Below are positions 1 through 9,431 of a stretch of DNA of 20,785 nucleotides, in pieces. Numbering within the stretch: the stretch's first letter is position 1; each line of letters starts with the position of its first letter. The notes beneath the pieces were generated by a model. It was not told the origin of the DNA, ran no database searches, and saw only the letters and a list, made by a program, of their open reading frames with translations. The stretch comes from Aphelenchoides besseyi (Eukaryota > Nematoda > Chromadorea > Rhabditida > Aphelenchoididae). The translations under genes were made by a program, and so were the position numbers. The DNA lies in contig JAMPIQ010000017.1 of the NCBI GenBank assembly GCA_024699855.1, forward strand, positions 20,542-41,326. The letters run 5' to 3'.

Positions 1-1494
1 GACAAGGACGCATCGGCACCCGCGCCTAGCCGGACGGGAACGATCTATGGTTCCGAAGTTGAATCCGAAGTCAGCCTGAAGACTGTCGCTTTTCCCGTCC
101 AGCACTCCAAATATGCCTTCGCCGGCTCATTGAGCTTCGACGAGGTCGAGGAGGCGGTGCGCTCGAACGGTTCGATCCTGACGGATGGCAACGAGCAGCT
201 GGCCGCGCTCTATTACATCGACCCACGCCGTTTCGATAATGATGACGGCGATGTCGACATTACCGCTGGCCTTGCCGCCCGTGTCGTCGAACAGAACATG
301 TCGGTCTCGACCCCACAGTCCGCCTCGGTGCCTGTCAAGGAATATGCCGACGACGTGATCCCTGCCCGCCAGACAGAGACCATCGAAGCCGCCCTCTTCG
401 GCGCCGGCTATTCGAAGGCGCAGTCGTCGGAAATCGCCGGGCTGCTATCGCCGCAAATCCAGTCGAACAATGTCGAAAGCGGCGATGTGCTGCGCGTCGG
501 CATTATTCAGGAAGACGAGAAAAGCGACATCGTGCGCGTGAGCCTTTACCGCAAGGGCCGGCACATGGTCACCATGGCCATCGATGACAGCAAGCGCTTC
601 ATCAAGGCCAGCGAACCGCCGAAGCTCGATGCCGTGGCGACCGCCTTCGACAGCACCCCGGCGCCTGCCGCCGGACGCGATCTGCCGAGCGTTTATGACG
701 GGGTCTCTACCGTGCGGCTCTGGCTTACGGCATGAACCAGGGCATGGTTTCCCAGCTCATCAAGCTTCTGGCCAGCAGCGTCGATTTTCAGGCGCAGCTC
801 AAGCCGGCGGATACGCTGGAAGCCTTCTTCTCCGTGGAAGATGCGGATGGCAAGGCGACAGACAAGTCGGAACTGCTCTACGTCAACGCCAAATTCGGCG
901 ACAACGAGACACGTTTTTACCGGTTCCAGAACCCGGACGACAACAGCATCGATTACTTCGACGAGAACGGCAAAAGCATCCGGCAGTTCCTGTTGCGCAA
1001 CCCGGTTCCGAACGGCCGCATGACATCCGGTTTCGGCATGCGCCGTCACCCCCGGTTTTGAAATTCAGCCGCATGCATACCGGCACCGACTGGGGGCCGC
1101 CGCCCGCGGCACGCCGATCATCGCGACGGGCAACGGCACCGTCGAAAAGGCCGGATGGGCCTCCGGTTACGGCAACCAGACGCTGATCCGCCATGCCAAT
1201 GGCTATGTCTCTTCCTATAACCACCAGAGCGCCATCGCCAAGGGTGTCACCGAAGGCGCAAAGGTCCGGCAGGGCCAGGTCATCGGTTACGTGGGATCGA
1301 CCGGCCTTTCGACCGGCGCGCATCTGCATTACGAGCTGATCGTCAACGGCACCAAGGTGGACGCGATGAAAGTGCGCCTGCCGGGCGGCAAGTCGCTTTC
1401 CGGCGAGGCGCTGGCGCGTTTCTCCGACGAGAGAAAGCGCATCGACAATCTGCTGAATATTGACGAAAAGCCCAATCAGGTGGCGAGCCGCTGA
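1..1494 (+). CDS. M23 family (LytM-type) murein metallopeptidase, 5'-truncated by the window and frameshifted
   Basis: This is a periplasmic peptidoglycan endopeptidase homologue. The window opens inside the gene, with no stop in frame 1 from base 1, and the TGA is at 1492-1494. The reading moves from frame 1 (1 to ~706) to frame 3 (to ~1051), frame 2 (to ~1093) and back to frame 1. That fits three +2 insertions, in a CT repeat at ~704, a C run at 1049-1053 and a G run at ~1090-1095. The C-terminal LytM domain keeps both zinc-ligand motifs: HTGTD (1076-1090) and HLH (1321-1329). A long N-terminal half of unknown fold precedes it; the membrane anchor appears only in the inverted copy near 14,690-14,760. 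The gene converges on clpB. Its position beside clpB suggests the Sinorhizobium polar-growth factor RgsM, but that link is recalled, not proven. The frameshifts are probably sequence errors, because the inverted copy lacks at least two of them. Confidence 0.85.
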
Positions 1495-1535
1495 TCTGCG
1501 GAGAACCCCGAACGACAATCCCGGGCGCATGAAAC

Positions 1536-1573
1536 GGGCCCGGTCATGTGAAAAGGGTCCGATCATATAAAAA
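1536..1573 (+). repeat. Two adjacent ~19-nt direct repeats between M23 gene and clpB terminator
   Basis: Two near-identical units, gggcccggtcatgtgaaaa and gggtccgatcatataaaaa, lie head to tail in the convergent intergenic gap. A shorter third match, gggctcc, opens the terminator stem that follows. The units also survive in the inverted copy around 12,690-12,725. Their function is unknown; local duplication is the simplest explanation. Confidence 0.6.
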
Positions 1574-1596
1574 GGGCTCCGTTTCCGGAGCCCTTT
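1571..1596. terminator. Bidirectional intrinsic terminator shared by clpB and the M23 gene
   Basis: An 8-bp GC-rich stem, gggctccg (1574-1581) with cggagccc (1586-1593), closes a 4-base loop that reads GAAA on the minus strand. A-rich sequence on one side and T-rich on the other give a U-tract for either direction. It lies between the TGA of the plus-strand peptidase gene and the TAA of minus-strand clpB, so it can serve both converging transcripts. Confidence 0.8.
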
Positions 1597-1600
1597 CATT

Positions 1601-3262
1601 TTATGCGGCATCGGCCGTTTCAGCTTCGGCCTCACCCTTGGCGGGCTTGACCTTGAACAGCAGCCGGTCCGTGCCCGAGGTCACCTTGACCCGCGATCCA
1701 TCCGGGACTTCGCCGCCGAGGATCATTTCGGCAAGCCTGTCCTGAACTGCCTTCTGGATCACCCGTTTCAGCGGACGCGCGCCGTAAGCCGGATCGTAAC
1801 CCTTATTGGCAAGCCAGTTGCGGGCATCCTCATCCAGTTCGAGCGAAATCTTGCGATCGCCGAGCAGCGAGATGAGGCGCTTCAGCTGGATTTCGACAAT
1901 CGCACCCATTTCGTCGCGCCGCAGGCGGTGGAAGAGGATGATATCGTCGATACGGTTGAGGAATTCCGGCCGGAAATGCGACCGGACCCGCTCCATAACC
2001 AGATCGCGAACCGAATCCACATCGTCATTGTCGCCCATCTGCGTCATGAATTCCGAACCGAGGTTCGAGGTCATGATGATGATGGTGTTCTTGAAATCGA
2101 CGGTGCGGCCCTGGCCATCCGTGAGGCGGCCATCATCCAGCACCTGCAAGAGGACGTTGAACACGTCCGGATGCGCTTTCTCGATCTCGTCGAACAGCAC
2201 GACCTGATAGGGGGCCGGCGGCGAACCGCTTCCGTGAGCGCCCCGCCCTCTTCGTAACCCACATAGCCGGGAGGCGCACCGATCAGCCGGGCAACGGAGT
2301 GTTTCTCCATATATTCCGACATATCGAGGCGAACCATCGCGGTTTCGTCGTCGAACAGGAAGCGGGCGAGCGACTTGGTCAGCTCGGTCTTGCCCACACC
2401 CGTCGGGCCGAGGAAGATGAACGAACCGATCGGCCGGTTGGGATCCTGAAGGCCGGCGCGCGAGCGGCGAACCGCCTTGGAAACCGCCTGAACGGCCTCG
2501 CCTTGCCCGACAACGGACTTGGCAAGCTCGTCTTCCATGCGCAGCAGCTTTTCGCGCTGGCCTTCCAGCATCTTGTCGACAGGAATACCGGTCCAGCGGG
2601 AAACGACATGGGCGATATTGTCCGCCGTCACCACTTCCTGAACCATCGAGCCGGCGCCGCTGCTATCGCGGGCTTCCGCCGCAGCCAGTTCCTTTTCGAG
2701 ACCCGGAATGATGCCATAGGTCAGCTCGCCGGCGCGCTGGAACTGACCATTGCGCTGGGCAATCGCCAATTCGTTGCGGGCTTCGTCCAGCCGCTTCTTG
2801 AGGTCAGCGGCATGGCCGAGCTTCTGCTTTTCCGCCTGCCAGCGGGCCGTCAGCGCATCCGCCTTTTTCTTCCGTATCGGCCAACTCGTCCTCGAGCTTC
2901 TTGAGGCGGTCGGCGGACGACTGGTCCGTTTCCTGCTTCAGGGCTTCGCGCTCGATCTTGAGCTGGATGATGCGGCGATCCAGTTCGTCGAGTTCTTCCG
3001 GCTTGGAATCCACCTGCATGCGCAGACGCGAAGCGGCTTCGTCCATCAGGTCGATGGCCTTGTCCGGCAGGAAGCGATCCGTGATGTAGCGGTTGGAAAG
3101 CGTTGCAGCGGCAACCAGGGCCGAATCCGAGATGCGGACCTTGTGATGCTGTTCGTATTTTTCCTTCAGGCCGCGCAGGATCGAGATCGTGTCTTCCACG
3201 GTCGGCTCGTCCACAAGAACGGGCTGGAAACGGCGGGCAAGGGCCGGGTCCTTTTCCACATG

Positions 3263-3294
<32 letters not shown>

Positions 3295-3671
3295 CACAGT
3301 GCAGCTCGCCACGGGCAAGCGCGGGCTTCAGGAGATTGGACGCATCCATCGCGCCATCGGCCTTGCCGGCACCGACCAGCGTGTGCATCTCATCGATGAA
3401 CAGGATGATGCCGCCATTTTCGGCCTGCACTTCATTGAGCACAGCCTTCAGACGTTCTTCGAACTCACCGCGATATTTCGCACCGGCGATCAGCGCGCCC
3501 ATATCGAGCGCCATCAACTTCTTGTCCTTCAGACTTTCCGGCACGTCGCCATTGACGATGCGCAACGCAAGGCCTTCGGCAATCGCCGTTTTACCGACGC
3601 CGGGTTCACCGATCAGCACGGGATTGTTCTTGGTACGGCGTGACAGCACCTGGATGGTGCGGCGGATTTCG

Positions 3672-3703
<32 letters not shown>

Positions 3704-4229
3704 TTCACGAGCCTCTTCCGTCAGGTCGCGCGCGAATTTCTTCAGCGCATCGAACGCCCTGTTCGGCATTGGCGCTATCGGCGGTGCGGCCCTTGCGGAT
3801 ATCGTTGATGACCTGATTGAGCGCCTGCGCCGTTGCGCCGGCCTTCTTCAGGGAAGCCGAGGTGGTGGCGGAGCTTTCAATCGCAAGCGCCTGAAGCAGA
3901 CGCTCGACAGTGACAAAACTGTCGCCGGCCTTCTTGGCGAGATCTTCCGCGGTCGAGAACACTTTGGCGAGCGGCGCGGTGAGCGAAAGGCCGCCATTGC
4001 CGCCGGAAACCTTGGGCAACTTGGCAAGCGCCGCATCATTGGCAAGACGCGCTTCCTTGGCGTTGCCGCCGGCGCGCTCGATCAGCGATGCCGCCATGCC
4101 CTGCTCGTCATCGAGCAGAACTTTCAGAACGTGTTCGGGCGAAAACTGCTGATGGTTTTCGGCCAGCGCAAAGGTCTGTGCCGATTGCAGAAAACCGCGA
4201 ACGCGTTCGGAGTATTTTTCAATATTCAT
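1601..4229 (-). CDS. clpB: ATP-dependent chaperone ClpB (Hsp100 disaggregase), frameshifted in this sequence
   Basis: ClpB is a cytosolic hexameric disaggregase that works with DnaK to rescue aggregated proteins. In order: the N-domain (about residues 1-150), AAA+ module 1 with Walker A GEPGVGKT (about 207-214) and Walker B LFIDE (about 276-280), the middle coiled coil (about 400-525), and AAA+ module 2 with Walker A GPTGVGKT (about 607-614), Walker B VLFDE and sensor-2 GARPLKR. The summed length of about 874 residues is normal for rhizobial ClpB. The ATG at 4227-4229 is chosen because a GGAGG Shine-Dalgarno (4237-4241) sits 7 nt upstream and MNIEKYSE is the expected start. Three frame breaks split it: ~3755 (+1), the T run at 2863-2867, and the G run at 2210-2214 (+2). 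At all three the inverted copy keeps the frame, so sequencing or assembly error is likely. Terminators flank it, making it its own transcription unit. Confidence 0.95.
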
Positions 4230-4401
4230 AGTCGAACCTCCATTGACCGGCCCGCCCGCTTTCGGCACGGCTCCGGGTGTTAGGGTTGAGGCTCCCTCAA
4301 AAGGCAAGCCCCGCTACGACAGCCGTGTTTATAGGATTTCACGATCGCCGCCTCTTGATGGTCGGTTGCCGGCGAATGCGGCTTCCGTCCGTCCTGCACG
4401 A

Positions 4402-4430
4402 ATATGGGAGGCATTTTCATCGGTTTAAAG
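4402..4430 (-). promoter_or_regulatory. RpoH (sigma-32)-type heat-shock promoter of clpB
   Basis: On the minus strand, CTTTAA (4425-4430) is followed by exactly 17 nt and then CCATAT (4402-4407). The alphaproteobacterial RpoH consensus is CTTGAA-N17/18-CCATNT, so only one consensus base differs. It lies about 170 nt upstream of the clpB ATG, leaving a long untranslated leader (4230-4395) in which I see no recognisable riboswitch or thermosensor. Heat-shock control of clpB is established in proteobacteria; its use here is inferred from the match and position. Confidence 0.7.
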
Positions 4431-4540
4431 GGAGAAAAACCCATCATCCGGGAAATTTTCACATGATTTGACAGGCATCAATTCGCCACATGAAACCACG
4501 CCGATTGCTGGCGGAATGTTCATAACCAACCGCCAAAAAA

Positions 4541-4571
4541 AAACAAAAAACTCCGGCAGGCCGGAGTTTTT
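4541..4571. terminator. Bidirectional intrinsic terminator downstream of the DUF4167 gene
   Basis: A perfect 7-bp stem, ctccggc (4551-4557) with gccggag (4560-4566), encloses a 2-base spacer. Runs of A lie before it and TTTTT after it. It sits 29 nt beyond the DUF4167 stop codon and separates that gene from the clpB promoter. The same hairpin recurs in the inverted copy at 9432-9449. Confidence 0.8.
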
Positions 4572-4599
4572 CGATTGCAGAGTTGTTTGCAGAAGCTGC

Positions 4600-5380
4600 T
4601 TATTCGGCAGCGTTCTCAAGCGTGGCGGGTGCCGCCTCTTCACCGGCCGGCGCATCTTCGCCTTCGGCACCTTCCGCAGCGGCGGTGCGGCGCGGGCGGC
4701 GCTGGCGCGGTCCGGTTTGCACGGCGCGTCTTCGGTGCGCGTTCGCCCGCCGGAGCTTCCGCCTGCTGCTGCTCTTCCTCGACGGCGACTTCCATGGGCG
4801 TGCCTTCGATGACGGGCTGCGGCGCCTGGCTGGCGTCGTATACCGGCGGCTGCTGTTCGGCGGCGACCTGCGGCTGGCGCGGCTGACGCTCCTGCCGTTC
4901 GCGGCGGTCCGGGCGCTCACGACGCTGTTCGTTCCGCTCAGTACGCTCCTGACGTTCCGGCTGCTGCGCGCGCTCGGCCTGTTCGGCCTGCTGCTGCGGT
5001 GCAACGACGCCTTCATCGCCGTCGTTCACATCCATATCGTCGCCATCGGCAGCATTGTACTCGCCGCGGTCGTCGCGCTGGAAACGTTCCTGCATCTGGG
5101 CCTGAGCCGAAGCGATGATGCGGTTATAGTGTTCAGCGTGCTGCAGATAGTTCTCAGCGATCACGCGGTCGCCGGAACTCTGCGCATCGCGCGCCAGAGC
5201 CGCGTATTTTTCCGCTATGTGCTGGGCTGTGCCACGGATTTTAACATCGGGGCCGGAACTGTCATAAGTCCTGGTGAGCGGGTTGCCGCCCTTGCGGTTG
5301 AAGTTGTTGTTACCGCCACCATTGTTATTGTTGTTGTTTCCACGCCCCCGGCCGCGCTTGTTTTGCTGTCCTGGCCTCAT
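4600..5380 (-). CDS. DUF4167 domain-containing protein (low-complexity, basic/acidic), one frameshift
   Basis: This is a rhizobial protein of unknown function. The ATG at 5378-5380 is preferred over one 48 nt upstream (5428), because the family begins MRPGQQNKRGRGRG and an AGGTGAG Shine-Dalgarno (5387-5393) is well spaced. Residues 1-20 are RG/N-rich, followed by an Asn/Gly run. The conserved core is at about 35-95 (TRTYDSSGPDVKIRGTAQHI onward). After that come acidic, then Gln/Glu/Arg-rich low-complexity segments, and a tail ending in PATLENAAE before the TAA at 4600-4602. The frame changes once at about 4700-4745, within Arg/Ala-rich sequence. There is no signal peptide or membrane segment. 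The RG-rich start and basic middle resemble nucleic-acid-binding tails, but that is only an inference. Its place between prmC and clpB is usual for Rhizobiaceae. Confidence 0.85.
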
Positions 5381-5776
5381 CAATTGCTCACCTGAATTCT
5401 GTTTTGCTGACAATCTGGTTGTTTTCATGCAATTCCGGGCGGAAAACCGCTGGAAATTTTTCCTGAAATTGCTCCATCACGCGCCTTGCCGAAGATAACC
5501 CCAGGGCAAGACCTCGCGTATGACGACCGGCTGCGCAAATGCTGCACCGAGCCGCCTGCGAACAAAGTTTACTGATTCACATGCCGGAAACGCCCAGCCT
5601 TTCAGGGCTCTTTAAAGAACCCGCTTCGGGACTGACCCATACCCTGACGAATCTGTGTTCGTCCTCAGCCACCCGGCATGTGGCCGCAAACTATCCCGCT
5701 TCCTGCGGAAATCCAAGCCTTTTCTTTTGCTGTGCAAAATATCCTTGCAAAAAATCCGAAGACATATCGCGAACAA
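5381..5776. other. Intergenic region between DUF4167 and prmC
   Basis: About 400 nt without a supportable gene; short ORFs here lack coding character. It must hold the promoter of the minus-strand DUF4167 gene, but I cannot point to a confident -35/-10 pair. It contains an 18-nt dyad (5605-5622), listed separately. No clear terminator follows prmC, so read-through from prfA-prmC is possible. Confidence 0.5.
5605..5622. promoter_or_regulatory. 18-nt loopless palindrome, possible operator
   Basis: gggctctttaaagaaccc is symmetric about ttt/aaa, with one G.T mismatch in nine pairs. It has no loop and no T tract, so it looks more like a dimeric-regulator site than a terminator. It lies about 225 nt upstream of the DUF4167 start codon. 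In the inverted copy the matching stretch (near 8,225-8,245) is partly degraded by indels. No regulator can be named. Confidence 0.3.
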
Positions 5777-6649
5777 CTATCTCCGGAAGGTCAAAACTCT
5801 GTCGTTACCGCCATAATCCTTCACGGCGTCCAGAAGAGAGAAGCCGTGGGAAGCAAATATAGCGGAAACATCAAGCCTTTGATCGAAACCGATCTCCACA
5901 CCGACAATCCCGTTTTCCACAAGAAAGCGGCCTGCATCGGCAGCGATGAGGCGGTTACGGTGCAAGGCCGTCCTGACCTCCATCCAGCGCCGCCATCGGG
6001 TCGTGGTTACGAACCTCCTGGTCAAGCGTTGCGACGATATCAGTCCTTATATAAGGCGGATTCGACACAATTATGTCAAAGCGGCCAGAGATTTTTTTCA
6101 AACCAGTCGCTACGTATGGCCTCGAAGCGCCCACCGAGATCGTTTCGGGCCGCATTCCGGACCGCCGTGTCGAGCGCATCGGCGGAAATATCGCTGCCGA
6201 TCCCAGTTGCTTCGGGGCACTCCTTCAACAGCGCCAGACAGATCGCGCCGGTCCCCGTGCCCATATCCAGAATGCGGGCGCTGCCCTTGGCGGAAACGGC
6301 TTTTTTCAGCGCCGGCAACAGGGTATCGACAAGAACCTCCGTGTCCGGCCGGGGCTCGAGCGTCTCCTTAGACAAAAGAAGGTCGAGGCCATGAAATTCC
6401 CGGTGGCCGAGAATGCGGTGCACAGGCTCGCCATTCGCCCGCCTTTCGATCATGGCCGCGATACGGGCCCTTTCTTTCGGCGTAACGGCACGATCAGGTT
6501 TCATCACGAAATCGGTCAATGAAAAACCGACAACCTCCGCAATCAAAAAGCCGCGCATCGAGAAGCGGATCGGCGATCCCCGCCGTCTGCAGCCTTTTGC
6601 GGGCTGCGGCAAGCGCACTCGCAACACTCGCTTCAGCGGTCGTGCTCAA
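5777..6649 (-). CDS. prmC: Peptide chain release factor N5-glutamine methyltransferase PrmC (HemK), frameshifted
   Basis: PrmC methylates the glutamine of the GGQ motif in release factors RF1 and RF2, using S-adenosylmethionine. Visible are the N-terminal helical domain, the RPDTEVLVD stretch, the SAM-binding loop [14 protein letters not shown] and the substrate-binding NPPY motif (within [10 protein letters not shown]). The TAG is at 5777-5779. The best start is TTG at 6647-6649, which overlaps the prfA stop by four bases and gives a protein beginning (M)STTAEAS. The total of about 289 residues is normal. Three +1 breaks occur: an A run at 6545-6549, a T run at 6092-6098, and ~5955. At all three the inverted copy has the shorter, in-frame reading, so errors are likely. 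The overlap with prfA implies translational coupling of enzyme and substrate. Confidence 0.92.
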
Positions 6650-7242
6650 AGCTGTTCGCCGAGCTGTGGTGCAAGCTGTCCGGCCTGATAATCGGCGATC
6701 AGCGCATCCACCAGCTCATCGATCTCGCCTTCGATCATCCGGTCCAGCTTGTAGAGCGTGAGGTTGATGCGGTGATCGGTAACGCGGCCCTGCGGAAAAT
6801 TATAGGTGCGGATACGCTCGGAACGGTCGCCGGAACCTACCTGGCTCTTACGGTCGGCTGAACGTTCGCTCTCCACCTTCTGACGCTCGATGTCGTAAAG
6901 CCGCGAGCGCAGGACCTGCATGGCCTTGGCGCGGTTCTGATGCTGCGATTTCTCCGAGCTGGTAACGATCAGGCCCGTCGGCAGATGGGTGATGCGAACG
7001 GCGGAGTCGGTGGTGTTGACGTGCTGGCCGCCTGCACCCGACGCACGCATCGTGTCGATGCGAATGTCTTCCGGGCGGATTTCGATATCGATATCTTCCG
7101 CTTCCGGCAGGACCGCAACGGTGGCGGCAGACGTATGGATGCGGGCCGCTCGCTTCCGTTTCCGGCACGCGCTGCACCCGGTGCACGCCGGATTCGAATT
7201 TCAGCTTGGAGAACACCCCTCGCCCGCCCCGCTGATCGTCGC
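6646..7242 (-). CDS. prfA: Peptide chain release factor 1 (RF1), C-terminal part only
   Basis: RF1 releases the finished peptide at UAA and UAG codons. About 195 of the usual ~360 residues are present. The segment runs from [20 protein letters not shown] through the catalytic [15 protein letters not shown] loop to QLGEQL and the TGA at 6646-6648. The GGQ is the PrmC target. One +1 C at about 7143-7145 breaks the frame between EASG and the expected RIHTSAATV region, and the sequence near 7210-7222 is also irregular. The N-terminal domain and the stop-codon-reading PxT loop are absent because collinearity ends at ~7242, where the inverted copy begins. The truncation is therefore a property of the junction, not evidence of a natural short RF1. 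Confidence 0.92.
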
Positions 7243-8058
7243 GCTGCAGACGGCGGGGATCGCCGACCGCTTTCTCGATGGGGCGTTTTGATTGCGGAGG
7301 TGTGGTTTTTCATTGACCGATTTCGTGATGAAACCTGATGTGCCGTTCGCCGAAAGAAAGGGCCTATCGCGGCCATGATCGAAAGGCTGCGAATCGCGAG
7401 CGTCTGTGCACCGCATTCTCGCCACCGGGTATTCATGGCCCGACATTCTTTTATCTAATGAGACGCGCGACCCGGCCGGACACGGAGGTTCTTGTCGATC
7501 CTCTTTTGGCCGGCGCTGAAAAAGCCGTTTCCGCCAAGGGCAGCGCCCGCATTCTGATATGGGTCACGGGGCGCGGCGCGATGCGTCTGGCGCTGTTGAA
7601 GGAGTGCCCCGAAAGCAACCTGGGATCGCAGCGATTTTCGCCGAGGCGCTCGAACGGCGGTCGGATGCGGCCCGGAAAACATCTCGGTAGGGCGCTTCGG
7701 GCCATACTAACCGACTGGTTTGAAAAAATCCTCTGGCCGCTTTGACATAATTTGTGGATCGAATCCGCCTTATATATAACGACGGAGATGCGTCGCAACG
7801 CTTGACCAGGAGGTTCGTAACGCACGACCCGATGCGCGGCGCTGGATGGAGGTTCAGGAGTCCTTGCACCGTACCGCCTCATCGCTGCCGATGCAGGCCG
7901 CTTATCTTGTGGGAAAACGGGATTGTCGGTGTGGAGATCGGGTTGTCGATCAAAGGCTTGATGTTTTCGCTTATATTTGCTTCCCACGGCTTCTCTCTTC
8001 TGGACGCCGGGAAGGATTATGGCGGTAACGACCATAGTTTTGGACCTTCCGGAGATTC
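7243..8058 (+). pseudogene. prmC: Inverted, indel-ridden copy of prmC (starts mid-gene)
   Basis: It begins inside the codons for [14 protein letters not shown] of PrmC, fused directly to the interrupted prfA sequence. Recognisable pieces are [12 protein letters not shown] sequence near 7315, RPDTEVLVD near 7480, SAKGSARI near 7530, [14 protein letters not shown] sequence near 7590, and the C-terminal region encoding [20 protein letters not shown] near 7880-7945. The stop region aligns with about 8056. Several frame changes make it untranslatable as written. The six-A run at about 7723-7728 and gcaccgtaccgcctc near 7865 preserve the frame where arm 1 is broken. Confidence 0.85.
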
Positions 8059-8488
8059 GTTGTTTCGCGATAATGTCTTCGGATTTTGTGCAAGGCTTAT
8101 TTGGCACAGCCAAAAGAAAAGGCTTGTGATTTCCGCAGAAGCGGGATAGTTTGCGCCCACATGCCTGGGTGGCTGAGGACGAACACCAAGATCGTCGGTC
8201 AGGTACGGGTCAGTCCTCGAAGCGGGATTCTTTAATGAGCCCTGAAAGGCCTGGGCGTGTTTCCGCGGCATGTGAATCAGTAAACTTTTGTTCAGGCGGC
8301 TCGGCTGGGCGGCAGTCATTTGGCGCAGCCGTCGTCGTTACCGAGGCTCTGTGCTCTGGGGGTTATCTTCGGCCAAGGCTCGTTGATGGAGCAATTTCAG
8401 GAAAAGAATTTCCAGCGGTTTTCCCCCGGAAATTGCATGTGAAAACAACCAGATGTGTCAGCAAAACAGAATGCAGGTGAGCCAATTG

Positions 8489-9396
8489 ATGAGGCCAGGA
8501 CAACAAAACAAGCGCGGCCGGGGGCGTGGAACAAACAACATGGGGGGTGGGGGGGGGGGGGGGGGGGGGGGGGGGTGGGGGGGGGGGGGGGGGGGCGGGG
8601 GGGGGGGGGGGGGGGGTGGTGGCGGTCAACAACAACTCAACCGCCAAGGGCGGGCAACCCGCTCATCCATGACTTATGACACGTTCCGGCCCGCGATGTT
8701 CAAAGTCGCGTGTCACAGCCCAGCACAGTAGCGGAAAATACGCGGCTCCTGGCGCGCGCGAGCGCAGAGTTCCGGCGAACGCGTGATCGCTGATAAGCTG
8801 ATCTGCATGCTTATTCGTTTCTGAAACACGATAACGCGCATCATCGCTTCGGCTCAGGCCCAGATGGCAGGAACGTTCTCAGCGCTACGACCGCGGCCGA
8901 GTACAATGCTGCCGATGGCGACGATATGGATGTGGAACGACGGCGATGAAGGCGTCGTTGCAACAGCAGCAGAATGCCGAACAGGCCGAGCGCGCGCAAG
9001 CAGCCGGAGACGTCAGGAGCTACCTGAGGGCGGAACGAAACAGCGTCGTGAGCGCCCGGACCCGCCGCGAACGGCAGGAGGAGTCATCCTCGCCAGCCGC
9101 ACGGTCGCCCGCCGAACAGCAGGCCGCCACGCCGGTATACGACGCCAGCCAGGCGCCGCAGCCCGTCATCGAAGGCACCCGCATGGAAGCTCGCCGTCGA
9201 GGAAGAGCAAGCAGCAGGGAGGAGGAAGCTCCAGGCGGGCGAACGCGCACGCGAAGACTGCGCCGTGCAACCGGGACCTCGGCCAGCGCAGCCCGCGCCG
9301 CACCGCCGCTTCGGAAGGGCCGCCGAAGGCGAAGAGGCAGACGGCCGGTGAAGAGGCGGGCGCACCGCCACGCTTGAGACCGCTTGCCGGGACTAA
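8489..9396 (+). pseudogene. Inverted, indel-ridden copy of the DUF4167 gene with a G-tract insertion
   Basis: The ATG at 8489-8491 begins MRPGQQNKRGRGR, as in arm 1. The Asn/Gly-coding segment is then swamped by an ~80-nt G tract. Further on, the frame breaks repeatedly, although YDASQAPQPVIEGT (near 9140-9180) is intact and the TAA aligns at 9394-9396. As written it cannot encode the arm 1 protein. The long glycine or proline ORFs that can be drawn through it are products of the G tract. Confidence 0.85.
8541..8624 (+). repeat. Near-pure poly-G tract (~80 nt)
   Basis: From 8542 to about 8616 the strand is G except for T at 8548 and 8576 and C at 8596, then tggtggcgg. The matching stretch of arm 1 (about 5296-5340) is an ordinary Asn/Gly-coding repeat with only a short ggtggcgg. 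The tract has no counterpart there and sits exactly at the most G-rich point. It is probably artefactual. Confidence 0.9.
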
Positions 9397-9431
9397 GCAG
9401 CTTCTGCAAACAACTCTGGGCAATCGAAAAA

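Larger units (their letters stand above)
1..6593 (+). repeat. Arm 1 of a ~6.6-kb imperfect inverted repeat
   Basis: The whole segment reappears, reverse-complemented, at about 7243-14,333 in unbroken order. Anchor pairs include 6581-6593 with 7243-7255, the clpB ATG at 4227-4229 with 9796-9798, the clpB TAA at 1601-1603 with 12,651-12,653, and bases 1-60 with about 14,270-14,333. Arm 1 is the cleaner copy. Confidence 0.9.

Noticed and set aside
2750..3643. Long ORF antisense to clpB, and a similar 270-residue hydrophobic one opposite DUF4167 (4583-5395)
   Set aside because: Both are frame shadows of high-GC coding sequence with clear protein-family matches on the other strand.
6646..7242. 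Natural short RF1-like release factor (GGQ protein without a codon-recognition domain)
   Set aside because: Loss of the N-terminal part coincides exactly with the fold-back junction, and the remaining sequence is canonical RF1.
8541..8624. G-quadruplex regulatory element
   Set aside because: A near-pure 80-nt G run inside the degraded copy of a coding gene is far more likely an artefact than a selected quadruplex motif.
8363..8731. ORFs encoding poly-glycine (plus strand) and poly-proline (minus strand) proteins
   Set aside because: They exist only because of the G tract at 8541-8620, which has no counterpart in arm 1.
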